25,122 nt of DNA from Pholiota molesta (lineage: Eukaryota; Basidiomycota; Agaricomycetes; Agaricales; Strophariaceae): NCBI GenBank assembly GCA_014925825.1, contig JACGCK010000426.1:1-25122 (forward strand), given 5' to 3'. The position numbers and the translations under genes are program-made. Numbering within the stretch: the stretch's first letter is position 1; each line of letters starts with the position of its first letter. This document shows positions 1-9,649 of the stretch, in pieces. Below the pieces are notes generated by a model. It saw only the letters and a list, made by a program, of their open reading frames with translations. It had not been told where the DNA came from and did no database searches.

Positions 1-142
1 CGCAGTGTGAAGCAGACGGTGTTAGCTGGCACCACAGTGGACCAGTAAGTCCACGCTGATCTGTGATCCTTGTCCATTGGCTGACCGTGGCCGACAAGTC
101 TTAAACGCAAACGCCCCTCTCCAGCAGTTCTGGACACTCTGC

Positions 143-430
143 TCAACGCAGGCGTGGAGGGTTCTGATTTGTGACCCCGTACGCAGCAATTAACCCAGGC
201 ACGCAGTGCCGTGTCACTCCAAGCGATATGGCATCGTCCCAGATGCCCCCAAAGACGGAAGATAGGACATGCGATACGCCTCCATCCACCTTTCCCAATG
301 CGCTACCGGACTCCAGTCCGGATTTATTGATGGCTACGATGATACCACGTGGTCGAAATGGCCAGTTAACACAATTTACCAGCCAGCTCTTCAAATGTTC
401 CGCCGGGGTGCCGAAATGCTGGACGTCCCC
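143..430 (-). CDS. Possible exon of an unrecognised protein
   Basis: The minus strand is open for about 95 codons and reads like a folded protein (segments such as EHLKSWLVNCVNWPFRPRG and LGVTRHCVPGLIAAYG). It is bounded upstream by an in-frame TGA near 430. A possible splice donor lies near 173-180, so this may be one exon of a gene that continues toward or beyond the left edge. I recognise no family. The plus-strand frame over the same bases is Pro/Ser/Thr-rich and less protein-like. Coding status is uncertain. Confidence 0.25.
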   Translation of the reverse strand, partial: GDVQHFGTPAEHLKSWLVNCVNWPFRPRGIIVAINKSGLESGSALGKVDGGVSHVLSSVFGGIWDDAISLGVTRHCVPGLIAAYGVTNQNPPRLR

Positions 431-554
431 TCAAGCAGTCCCTCCCTCCACCCACTCGCAGCGCCAACCTCGCGGCACTCAGCCACGCCATCATAGTATT
501 TTGTCATATCTCTAATTAATGCAAGCGCTTCCTATTTGAAAATATGAGATTGGT

Positions 555-561
555 TATAAAA
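555..561 (+). promoter_or_regulatory. TATA-box candidate
   Basis: A TATAAAA motif lies 43 bases before ATG 604 in otherwise AT-rich sequence. It fits a core promoter with a short leader and argues against the upstream in-frame ATG at 544. Assignment is by motif and spacing only. Confidence 0.35.
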
Positions 562-603
562 CACGATAGGCAAACCCAATGTTCCGTTGCAAATTTTCCC
601 AAC

Positions 604-3600
604 ATGCCCCACAGATCTTCCGACGATCTTGCCAACTTTCTCTCCCATTATGCACAGCTCCCCGCTCCCACCTCCCTGGCGGACTCAGTCGCGAGCCGAC
701 CCCTTGCCCCTGAAATTGTGCGGGCTCTCGCTTCCGCCAGCAGCATCGATTCGATTGAATTCTGGGTTGATCAGTCGGTTATCGCCTACTACATAGGCTC
801 ACTTCATCAGCTCGTGCCCTCTGAGCATCAACGTGCTTTGGACATCGAGGCAGTGCACAGTCTCAAGCTGAGCTTGGGCGATGAGCCCACCTCCTTCATG
901 CTCTCATCGCCGATGACTGTAGTGTGCCTCCAGCCTGAGCGCACTAGCCATCAGACCAACGCCAGAACTGCCAGCCGGGCCATGGTCGTCATGGACAAGT
1001 CAGTCCAGTTTTCAATCCTGGACGGACAGCACCGTACCCGTGCCATGCTCGAGTGGTGTTTGGAGCGACAGATTCCGGAAGAATATCAGTTTTGGCTGTT
1101 ACGGGTACTTCACCCCGGTGCGTTGTTGACTTCCTTCGCATACTGCAGTTGTGCCCATCTTGTCTCTTTGGTCAGGCTTCCTGGATGCGAACCCACTTCT
1201 GTTGAAGCACTTCATTAATCACCAAAACACCCAGCTATTCCAAAAGCCGACACACCCCGTAGACGACCTCTTCACTCGCGCGAATCTCCTGGTCAACTCA
1301 GGCCAACAACACCAACCCCGTTTCTCCAACTACTCTCCCCACGATCAGTCTTCTTCTGTTGTGGAAACCGACGCCAGACGGGCTGTCACTTCCATTCTCC
1401 ACTGCGGTTATGTCGTGGAGGCGATCGTCAAGTCCGACATATTCCACAAAGACGACCGCCTATGGCGCCAGCCCGACAGTGCTGGAGCAGAGGGGAGGGA
1501 AACGATCGAGTTTCTGAGAACATTGGTGTCGTATCACGTCCCAGAGGCACGCTTCCACTATTTTGTTTTCTGCGCCTCATCTGACCTTGGTGTGTCAGAT
1601 CGCCCAACTTGTCATATTGGCTGCGGCAGAGATGACGGCGCGTCTGACCGACCTCTTCGGCAAGCCTTTCATGCTGTCGGATGTGATAAATCTCGCGGAG
1701 ACTCAGGGTCGTCGTTTTCAAGAAAGCGGTTCACTTGAGTGGTTGCATAAAGCGGCGCAAGCGGGAAATCATCCAATCGATCTTGACATGTTTGCCAGCA
1801 TCGAGAGCATTGTCAAGAACGTTGCGCTCAAGCACAATGTTTGTCCTGTGGTATGCCCCCTTGCGCCTTGATCTCCCAGTAACCGTTTTTCTCATTCTTA
1901 CGTCTAGCTTTTTCATCCTGGGCTTGTTATCGTTCCCCTGTCGTCTTCAACGAAGAAAAAATTAGCTCTGCCTGTCTGGTTGAACGTTCACAGGGACGTT
2001 TTGAGAGCGGTAAGTGCATTGTATCTTTCCCTTGTTGTCAACTCAACATGCGGTTAGATTCTCATCATCGTCTGGGGCGTTGACCATGCGCAAACCCTGA
2101 TGCAACCCATGTCTGCGAGCGTTACTGCGCCATTACAAGCCCTTCGCAATGAAGCGCACCTTCGCAATCCCACTCTAAACATGGAGCATTGGTTTGACCG
2201 AGTACGTGTTCGTTATCTTCAGCGCCATGCTTCAGCGCTCACCTATTGTAGGTCATGAATCTCATTACCTTCCCACGGACCACTGCTCTTTATCAGTCAT
2301 GGCGTGCGCTCAAGGAAGCGTTTGCAACGGAGGCGGGGGTCACTCCAAGCTCTTTGGGTTCAGCGTTCAGGGGTGTGGTTGGAAATTCCAATAAGGTGAA
2401 CTTGTTGTGCGCCCAGGTTGTCCGTCTAATGGAAACCAACAACGCATGGTATAACCTCATCCACGCTGTCGGCATCATTCATCCGGGGGACCAGCTTGGC
2501 TGTTCCGCTGGCGCCACCAAATCCTATCACATGCCCCCCGTCTCTCCGCACGATGCAGAGCTGGCTGCGCTTCAGATGGAACGCACCGCGTCGAACGTCA
2601 GGGACGCGAACCAGATGAGGGCCGAGGGTCGGCAACAACCCCAGACGGCGGCCGCCGAGCATGCTGCCGAACTCGCCAAGGCAGAGCTGGAGCGCGTCCG
2701 TCGAGAGACGGAGATAGGCGAAGAAGACGCGAAGGTGAAGAGGGACACACTGGACGCTCTCCAACGTCGACACGAGGAAGACACCGCCGCCGCCGCCGAA
2801 CAGTTGGTCGCGGCTCAACTCGCACGCGATCAAGCCAGATCGACCGTGGCCGCCGAGTTGCGCGACCTCCAGGACGCACACGAGGCGCGTCAAACCCAGA
2901 TCACCGAAATTCTTCGGAAGGTGAACGACCAGGAGAAGCTTGCTCTGTACTTTCGAGGTGGGAACGACTATAGCAGCGACCCCGACTTTGCTGAACTAAG
3001 CGCTGAGCTGGTGCACATTGACGCCCAGATCGCAGCACTTCGCAACCGCCCCGCTCGCGGAGCCTGTCGTCGATCTGGACGAGATCGATATCACTAGCTT
3101 GGAGGATCCCGATGCCCCTATCGCATTTCCGCTTCCGGCCCAGACCATTCTCAACCTCTCCGTTCTCAGATCCTTCGACCGCTCTCCGGAACCTGCTTTT
3201 CGCCTCCTAAACGCCTATTTAGCACTTCCAAGTTCTCTCAAGAAGGCATTCCTGTTGGACGGACTGAACGAACGTCTGGCAGAATGGGCCCAGTTGCTTC
3301 TTTCAGGTGGGCGGGAGGCACCCAACGTGTCTCGAGCAACAAAGCGCAAACGAGCTACCCCCTCTTCTGATGAGGATGGATCGATGTCTCCACAAGCCAC
3401 CGATGCCTACAACCAACCATCTTCCTCCCAGCTTGGGAATGACCAGCAACCATCTTCCCAGCAGACCAGAGTTGAGAAGGACCCGCCATCCTCCTCTCGC
3501 ACTTCTGCCCATCCCCGACGTACGACAGGCATACTTTCGTATAAACCCACTTATGTTCCTCCTAGTGATATGTATGGGGCCCCCGCCGCGGATGACGCTG

Positions 3601-3629
3601 ACCATGATCTTGCCAATTACAATCGTTAA
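604..3629 (+). CDS. DGQHR-motif (DndB/ParB-like) protein with coiled coil, 7 exons
   Basis: Exons inferred: 604-1117, 1176-1525, 1599-1850, 1908-2009, 2058-2201, 2252-2957, 3001-3629, giving about 898 residues. Donors include GTGCGT, GTATGC, GTAAGT and GTACGT, with branch-like CTGAC/CTTAC sites before the AG acceptors. Residues about 136-147 (FSILDGQHRTRA) match the DGQHR motif that defines a family including bacterial DndB, a regulator of phosphorothioate DNA modification, and ParB-like proteins. Residues 480-650 are an Ala/Glu/Arg-rich coiled coil. The C-terminus is Ser/Gln-rich with a KRKR nuclear signal. A TATAAAA at 555-561 favours ATG 604; ATG 544 is an in-frame alternative. The last intron (2958-3000) has a weak donor, and the coding-like frame continues through it to about 3048, so a one-base frame break there is equally possible. 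The gene is convergent with the dioxygenase fusion downstream. The molecular role in a fungus is unknown. Confidence 0.68.
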
Positions 3630-3655
3630 TTGCAGCTTACGGCGTACGTAGCAAT
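3629..3655 (+). repeat. 27-bp palindrome, copy 1 (overlaps stop codon)
   Basis: The arms ATTGC and GCAAT enclose paired TTACG/CGTA segments with two mismatches. The TAA stop of the DGQHR gene (3627-3629) lies in the TTAATT edge of this element. A degraded right half repeats at about 3668-3686. It belongs to the dispersed family described under findings. Confidence 0.8.
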
Positions 3656-3739
3656 CAGCTTAGGTCGTGTGGCGTATGTAGCAATGAATAGTCTGCAGTT
3701 CACCCAATAAATCACTCCTTCTTTCACGCTCGCTAAGGC

Positions 3740-3900
3740 TGGACACGAGTCAAGCTAACTCGCAGGTACTTGTGGGTTGAACTGTGAGAATACCTGCGGG
3801 TAAGCTGACCCGCGAGTCCGGGTCACTCGTTCCTACGGGTAGACGCGGTTTCAGGTTTTGGATTTTCAATTCTACGGGTACCCGCGCAAGTACTCGCAAT
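3740..3900. repeat. GGGTA/TACCC-rich tract
   Basis: Short motifs related to CGGGTA and TACCCG recur on both strands about every 15-30 bases (for example TACCTGCGGGTAAGC, GACCCGCGAGTCC, TACGGGTACCCGCG). There is no coding potential. It looks like a degenerate simple repeat between the 3' end of the DGQHR gene and its duplicated fragments. Confidence 0.4.
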
Positions 3901-3977
3901 TTTTATTTATTTATTTGCCAGCCAGGAGCCCAACATTTAGTATATCCTCGAGAAATGCGAAACAACCGGCAAGAGTC

Positions 3978-4013
3978 GCTTGGTAAGCTGGTTCCAGAAC
4001 CAGCTTACCAAGC
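3978..4013. repeat. Perfect 36-bp inverted repeat
   Basis: A 17-base arm (GCTTGGTAAGCTGGTTC) is followed by CA and then its exact reverse complement. The sequence is unrelated to the 27-bp palindrome family. No target duplication is visible. It could form a cruciform, or a hairpin if transcribed. Confidence 0.85.
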
Positions 4014-4135
4014 AATCAAACTCCGCATGAATACCAGAACAATCGCTGTACGTATGGATCATACCGTATCCCCCGTAGACAAATTGTATTCATTACTTTA
4101 TATAATACATTCAATTCTGTTCATGTGTTCTCAAA

Positions 4136-4162
4136 GATGGCACCTCCTCGAGAGGTGGCATC
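4136..4162. repeat. 27-bp hairpin, 11-base arms
   Basis: GATGGCACCTC and GAGGTGGCATC pair with one mismatch around a CTCGA loop. The sequence differs from the other hairpins in the window. Function is unknown. Confidence 0.6.
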
Positions 4163-4214
4163 TCATTGTTATCAAACTCAGAACAAGTACTTACTCGCAG
4201 GTATACCTAATTCC

Positions 4215-4387
4215 CACGCCGAAGATGCTGCCCGCTCTTGTCCATTACAAGAATAATTGCAGCTTACGGCGTACGTAGCAATCAGCATTAAGTATTAGGT
4301 CTCTTTTCTTGTGTTGTGATGTATGTAGCAATGAATAGTCTACAGTTTACCCAATAAATTGCTCCTTCTTTCACGTTCGCATGTTTG
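4215..4387 (+). pseudogene. Duplicated 3'-end fragment of DGQHR gene, copy B
   Basis: This segment repeats the last coding bases of the upstream gene (GAAGATGCTGCCCGCTCTTG corresponds to the GATGACGCTGACCATGATCT region near 3592), then the palindrome at 4256-4282, then the shared downstream sequence ending ACCCAATAAAT and CTCCTTCTTTCACG. Compared with the original at about 3592-3729 it has substitutions and a short insertion after the palindrome. It is not an intact gene. Confidence 0.65.
4256..4282 (+). repeat. 27-bp palindrome, copy 2
   Basis: Identical over the core to copy 1 at 3629-3655. It was probably duplicated together with the gene 3' end rather than inserted separately. Confidence 0.8.
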
Positions 4388-4471
4388 ACATGTACGCTGT
4401 TCATAGTCATAGACTACAGCGCGCCTTCCGCTAGCAGGTCCCTACTCGCTTACGAATTGCCACGGCGAACA

Positions 4472-4690
4472 ACGAACTTCCCCATCTTCTCATCTGATGA
4501 TGAGGATGCATTCTTGTCCCCACAAACTGTAGTTGCCAACTACTAGCCATCTTTCTCCCACGCTGCGAATGACGAGCGTCGAAGATGCTGCCCACTCTTG
4601 TCCATTCCGAAGAATAATTGCAGCTTACGGCGTACGTAACAATTAGAGTACTCTTAATGGCTGATTGCAGTGTATATAGCATGACCAATT
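4472..4690 (+). pseudogene. Duplicated 3'-end fragment of DGQHR gene, copy C
   Basis: A second, more decayed copy. CATCTTCTCATCTGATGATG parallels the Ser/Asp-rich coding stretch near 3360, followed by matches to the 'SPQATDAYNQ' and 'SSSQLGND' coding regions, then the sequence before the stop and the palindrome at 4617-4643. The reading frame is broken by stops. Copies B and C share GAAGATGCTGCCC.CTCTTG, so one probably gave rise to the other. Confidence 0.6.
4617..4643 (+). repeat. 27-bp palindrome, copy 3
   Basis: Same core as copies 1 and 2, with one change in the right arm (GTAACAAT instead of GTAGCAAT). It lies 187 bases beyond the stop codon of the dioxygenase fusion gene. Confidence 0.78.
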
Positions 4691-4829
4691 GATTTGCTAC
4701 TTCGAGTGCATGGTTCACCCTCGCATATACACCTGTGATTGACCGCAGTTCATGCTCACTTAGACGGACGCAGTGATGTACCACTGCATGCACGGAAAAA
4801 TAATATATGATTAAACTACCTCTTTATAT

Positions 4830-6559
4830 CTAGTGACGTTCTAGGATCTTCCACAGCTTGGCAAGGTTGCAAAGCGAATGCTCCAGAGTTATGTCATCAA
4901 AAACAATTTTTTCAGTGGGCACTGCCGCCTGCACCAAACCCATAGCTGTTCTGAGGCCTTCTTCACAATCCTCCTCTGTCGGTTTCGCGTTCTTAAGACG
5001 CGTGGGAAGGAGGCCGAGGAGGTCCAATCCTTTGACAGCGCCCTTGTTGATCTCGCATACATTCCGGACCATCTGGGTGGTCGTAAACGGATTGACGACG
5101 GCCCCATAGATCAGATCGCACACTAAAAGATAGCTGGTCTGAACGCCCAATTGAGGGAAGCGCTTGTGAACGTTGTGTGCGCCGGTCTGAGGATCGATGT
5201 CCACGTCCGACGCACGGAAAAATTCAAGTGCGGCTACCGGATCCCAGTTGTCCGAGGGGACTTCATCCCAGTGTTGTTTCAAGCTGGTCCAGTATGTATC
5301 AGCCAACTCGATGCACCGACCAGGTTCGAGCGTCCCATAAGTCTCAGGGTTGCCAAAGCAAGCGTGCGCAAAGTCATCAACAGAGGTGAAGTACATCCGT
5401 CCAGTGCGGGAGAATTCAGTATTGAATGTGATCCCCCGGCACACCAGGGCACTGAAGATGCCTGATTGACGGTCGCGGTCTGCGTTTAAAGGCCCGTCCG
5501 GGCCCCTCATGCGGACCCGTGTGGGTGCGTCTTCTCGAAATGGATTGTAGCAGTCTCCCTCGATGGTCAGTGCGGTCTGAAGATGGATATCGGGAAGGGT
5601 CCCGTTCTCGTGGATGACGTGGTGGGATTTCTCCATGAACCATTGGTACGTTTCCTGGCGAGCATTCGTAATGGGGGCCAAGATGGCATCTGTCACCTCA
5701 TAGCCGGGATGGCCGTCCTCCCTTGCAAATTGGGTCACGATTTCACTGATCTGGCACAGCTGACGCCGCAATCGCGTTTCGTTGTCGTAGAGGGGGTGGT
5801 TTGGCAAAGCGTCGGTGATTTTGTCCTCAGACCAGTCGGTGGCGCCTAGAATACCTTGACATGACCTTTGTGTGGCGCTGAGGAACGTTTTCCACACGTG
5901 AGGTAGGAACAACACGCCTTCATCGGTATCGCGCAGTAATGCATGAATGAACTGCGCCTGCACCAGTCCGATACTAGGAGGAGGGTAGTTCAACCATTGG
6001 CGGATAATAGAACATGTACCTATCCTGATACGGTCGGCGATGAGGACTCCCGTAGCAAAGGTAGGCAAGGTAGTAATGGGGGGGGACCCAAGAACAGGGC
6101 ACTGGAATTGGATCTGGCTGCCCATTGGGTCTACCATGGCTCTGCCGACGTCGCTCACTAAGGTTCGAAGCCATCCGTACTCCAGAGGAGCTGTCTCATT
6201 TAGATGGTCCCGGACGGCATTCGGAATGGCCACCTCAATCCATCGCCAAAGGTCGCGCGTCGTCTTCATAATGAGCACCCGAGCGTATTGAATCCGTATA
6301 TGAGCGCGGTTTGAATGGCTGTATAGCGTATCCAAGGCGCCCAACGCAGTGTGTGCAACGAACATGGTTTGGGCCTCCAAAGGCCCGTCCTGCACGCAGG
6401 CGCTGAAAGAGGTGACATGCGCCTTGGCGTGCTGAATACGAACACCATCCCCTTCCGTGCCTGGTGTGCTATATCTCAGCGCCAGGAGGTCTCTGTGCAT
6501 CTGGGAAATGTGTTCGGTGATGTCCTCCTCGGAGAGGTTTTTCAGGAAGGGCGGTGCAC
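4830..6559 (-). other. Unrecognised ~575-residue C-terminal region of the fusion (single exon)
   Basis: This long open exon begins APPFLKNLSEEDITEHISQM and ends LAKLWKILERH. It is mixed in composition and rich in predicted helix, especially the last 120 residues (PQLGVQTSYLLVCDLIYGAV onward). A central part is richer in strand-like and charged segments (DIHLQTALTIEGDCYNPF, RMYFTSVDDFAHACFG). There are no Cys/His clusters, P-loop, signal peptide or obvious membrane spans. The paralogue at 15993-18146 has no counterpart. It could be a DNA- or protein-binding module, or an independent gene if the splice at 7212-7263 is wrong. Confidence 0.6.
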
Positions 6560-9127
6560 CTGGTGTTGGTTGCATCAGTGATAGACAGAGGTGTGTGCTG
6601 GGACCCAACACTGACCAGCATAAGGGATGTAGGATGTATTCCTGTCTTCGTTGTTCCGAGCATTCCTCTTCTGTTTTTTGCTGGGAGGAGGTTGGGTGGC
6701 TGATGGGTAGAGGAACATGAGCGAAATTCATAGTAGGCAAAGCTTGGATACTGACCTTCCTCGGCTGTATTCTCTTCCTCATCCTCGCGCGCGTTCCTCT
6801 TCTTTTTTGTTGGGGCAGGAAGTGAGGTGGCTGATGGGTAAAGGAACGTCAGCCGACTTCGTGGCCAAAGGTTAAATACTTACGTTCCTCGGACTCAGGT
6901 TCTACTGGATCTTCTATTCACATGCAAGGTTGAGCAACAACACAAGAGTCTGTCTTAAGTACCTACCCTCCTCAGGCGCTTTGGCGCCCGCGCGTTTCCG
7001 TGTATGTTTACCTATTGGGGTTTGAGATGCGATATCCCAAAAGGCCGCATGTGAACTACTTACCATCACGCCGCGGGGGAGGAGGACTGGTTTTGGTTCC
7101 ATTTCGTCCTATTAGCAGATGAGATGGAATTTACAAGGACGAATATGGACGACCTACCTTGCTTGCCCGGCGCCGACCGTTTTCTCTTTCGAGTCTTGTT
7201 AGGCTTTGACTCTATGGACGGCATCAGGGATCCAAAACTAACGCATAAAAGCAAAGAACACACTCGGTTCAACGGGAGGAAATGTCACTTGGTTCTTGTT
7301 TCCAGAAAGCCAGGGTACATGTGCACTATACCGTGCGACAAATGCATCCAAGCGCCTGCGTGCCTCGGGAAGAACAGTATCCAGTTGAGCCACAAGTTCA
7401 GGCGGCGCCATATCGGGTGTGACGGTCGAGCTGTTTGACGGCTCCCGCCAACCTGGTCCCAACAGCCATGGTTCTACCGAACGATGGGTGTTGGTCTCCG
7501 GATCTAAGAACTTGAAGGCTCCTACAAACATATCAGAATTGATCTGCACGCCGATCGATGGGTCGAGCTGTCGAATAAAACCAAGAGACAGGTTCAACAG
7601 GCTGCGCGCCATGAATTCGGCGAGGTTCTTTCCCTCCATCACAACATGGCCATCCGCGGCGAATGTGTTGTGCGGGCAACGGTCGATAGCGTCACTTCTG
7701 AGTGGGAAATTAGTGCAGTGCCCAAACCGCTTCCACCACGACATCTTACCTTTCAGTGCCAAACTCTGGCGGTAAGTTGAACATCTCAGACGCGTTGTTC
7801 TTCGATCCAGGTACCGCGGCCAGCGCTACACGGTGCTTGGTGTCCATGCAGCCATTTTTGGCATAGGACACCAGACTTAGTCGGCCTCGCTTCTTCAGTG
7901 AGGGTAAGGGCGTCCTCGGCGGGGCTACTGCTGGAGTGGCACCATGTTGCCGAAGACCTGAAAACATCAAGGAGCTCAAGTTGTTCAAGGAAATAAAGAC
8001 CCCCGGGTACGCCAGAAAGAACCGCCCAGGATCGTCCTTAGGCCCCAAATTGCTAACTGATGTCAAATGGGTAAAGGCATCTATAGCATCGTTTTCATCA
8101 CGGTGTTTTTCCCCAAACTGGCCGAGATCTTTTTTCACTGGCCGCCCTAAGTCGCGTCATGAGCAAAAAGAGAAAGAGAGAAAGAACATGGGAACGTACC
8201 TTGACCTTGGCCCTTACACTCTACGCCCACAATGTTCAATTGGTTAGAGGTGAAGGCAACATTGTCATCAGTGCCGATATGGGGAAGATTCGTAATCTCG
8301 GCGTTGAGTTCGAGGTGCTCGAGAATTTCAGGAGGTGCATACTGCAGGTTGGTCATGGCGACTTCGGTTGAGATCTGTCCAGAACATATGAGCGTGCTCT
8401 CACCGATGAGGAGGGAAATACGCACCTTCAGCAAGTCCTTGCGAAGTTCCAGTATTTCCGGATTCTTGGTCGAGCAACCGTCTGCACAGGGTGCAACCAG
8501 AACTTTGGGGACCTCGTAAGAGTTACCATAGGCGTAGCACCGGCCATCTTGGACTTTAGTGGGACGAGTTCGTTCAAATGCCGTCCCTTTGTCGGAGTGC
8601 ACATCGCGCTCGGCGATGGGACCAAGGACACGGTCGCGCACGTCTCTGAGGGAGCTTTTGACCTCCTCCGATAACATTCCTCTGAAATGGAGCATTGAGT
8701 GGTATTGAAGCAAATTATAGAATTAAAAACACACGGCGAAAACACGGCAGCCACGAGAATGTCGTCTTCGCCACTGGGTCGTCCATCGAGTGGGCGTGAG
8801 AAGAGTAGATCGTTGTCCACGAGTTTGGCATAGCCTTTCCCACCTCATCAAACAATGCCCATTGTATACTTGGTGAATATGCAACTCACCAGCGTCTCTT
8901 GCCGCATTCTCATTACCATACAAAATGGGTGTATCGACTTCCGCCTGTAAGGCGGCGGTCATTCCTTCGGTTGAAATGTCCTGGACAAAATATAAATTTC
9001 TTCCAGACCACCCGTTCGCCCGTTTGGGATGAGGGCGGTTCATGACGTATATGGTCGGTAGGACCTTGGGACGCCGCTTCCGTAACTCGAGTTTTTTATC
9101 CTTCGGTCCTTTAGGCAACTTAGGCAT
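4830..9127 (-). CDS. TET/JBP-like 2-oxoglutarate dioxygenase fused to a novel C-terminal region, 13 exons
   Basis: Exons inferred (5' to 3'): 9127-8890, 8834-8735, 8681-8426, 8374-8200, 8146-7750, 7697-7264, 7211-7158, 7108-7064, 7011-6967, 6913-6884, 6830-6756, 6699-6616, 6559-4830; about 1220 residues. Residues about 255-360 hold the double-stranded beta-helix signature: H271-R-D273, then H324 in LRQHGATP, and R345 in RGRLSLVSY as the likely 2-oxoglutarate contact. The order and the RxSLVxY motif resemble TET/JBP 5-methylcytosine oxidases. Residues 534-644 are a basic/acidic linker encoded mainly by microexons, with NLS-like KRKR and KKKRN. Residues about 645-1220 come from one large exon and match nothing I know. 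All splices keep frame, and introns 6-12 are all phase 1. Alternative: the dioxygenase stops at 7238 and a second gene starts at ATG 7224. The in-frame 52-nt intron 7263-7212 and the matching basic tail of the paralogue favour fusion. An upstream in-frame ATG lies at 9166. Confidence 0.72.
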
Positions 9128-9370
9128 GATGCTGACAATGATGGAAGGAGGTTTCAACATCCCCAACTCCTCGCTCTGTTTCTATACCTGTCTCAATCCT
9201 TGTCTCAGTACAACGTTTCACCCTGATAACGTGCATGGGTGGGTCAGTTGGCCCAAGCTTTCAGGATGCGTGCTCTGCCGGTATGCCATACGTATATTAC
9301 CCTTCTCGATGTCTGTACCCCAGCTAGATACCGACCACTGTGCCCATCTGGGCACGGGTAGCGGGATCTC

Positions 9371-9510
9371 AGAAAAACGTGGCTTTCTCGATCACCAACG
9401 CTTCAGCTGGCTCTGCGATCGAAATAACCACGCGTACGATCAAATCCACGTGGCATTTCCGATCACAGAGCCAGGTGAAGCGTTGGTGATCGAGAAAGCC
9501 ACGTTTTTCT
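9371..9510. repeat. Long hairpin: ~55-base inverted arms, 29-base loop
   Basis: Left arm 9371-9425 and right arm 9455-9510 are reverse complements apart from two substitutions and one indel (shared core CGTGGCTTTCTCGATCACCA). The loop can pair further through CCACG and CGTGG. It lies about 245 bases upstream of the fusion gene's ATG. No target duplication is visible, so it does not look like a simple transposon insertion. Confidence 0.88.
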
Positions 9511-9539
9511 GGCAGATATGGGTATTCGACAGGTCATGG

Positions 9540-9566
9540 ATTGCAGCGTCCGCCGTACAGTACAAT
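9540..9566 (+). repeat. 27-bp palindrome, copy 4
   Basis: ATTGCAGCGTCCG and CCGTACAGTACAAT arms around a CpG-rich centre. It lies just upstream of the fusion gene, beside the long hairpin. Confidence 0.75.
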
Positions 9567-9622
9567 CAAATATGACAGCGTTCTGTATGTGTTGTAGTTG
9601 TGCCAATTAGCACGCACGAGTG

Positions 9623-9649
9623 ATTGTAACGTACGCCGTACAGTACAAT
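9623..9649 (+). repeat. 27-bp palindrome, copy 5
   Basis: ATTGTAACGTACG pairs well with CGTACAGTACAAT. The TTGT/ACAA arm replaces TTGC/GCAA of other copies, keeping base pairing. Confidence 0.78.

Noticed and set aside
5151..6720. Plus-strand ORFs across the C-terminal exon of the fusion gene
   Set aside because: They are antisense shadows of the long open minus-strand exon, with no starts, splice sites or domains of their own.
6616..6782. N-terminus of the 650-codon open frame (from ATG 6782) as a real protein start
   Set aside because: This frame runs through two introns (6755-6700 and 6615-6560); the spliced exons use another frame that encodes KKKRN/KKQKRN tracts.
7066..7272. Separate small minus-strand ORF between the dioxygenase and the long C-terminal ORF
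   Set aside because: It is explained by microexons plus the 49-nt intron at 7109-7157; the frame read through the intron loses the basic motif pattern.
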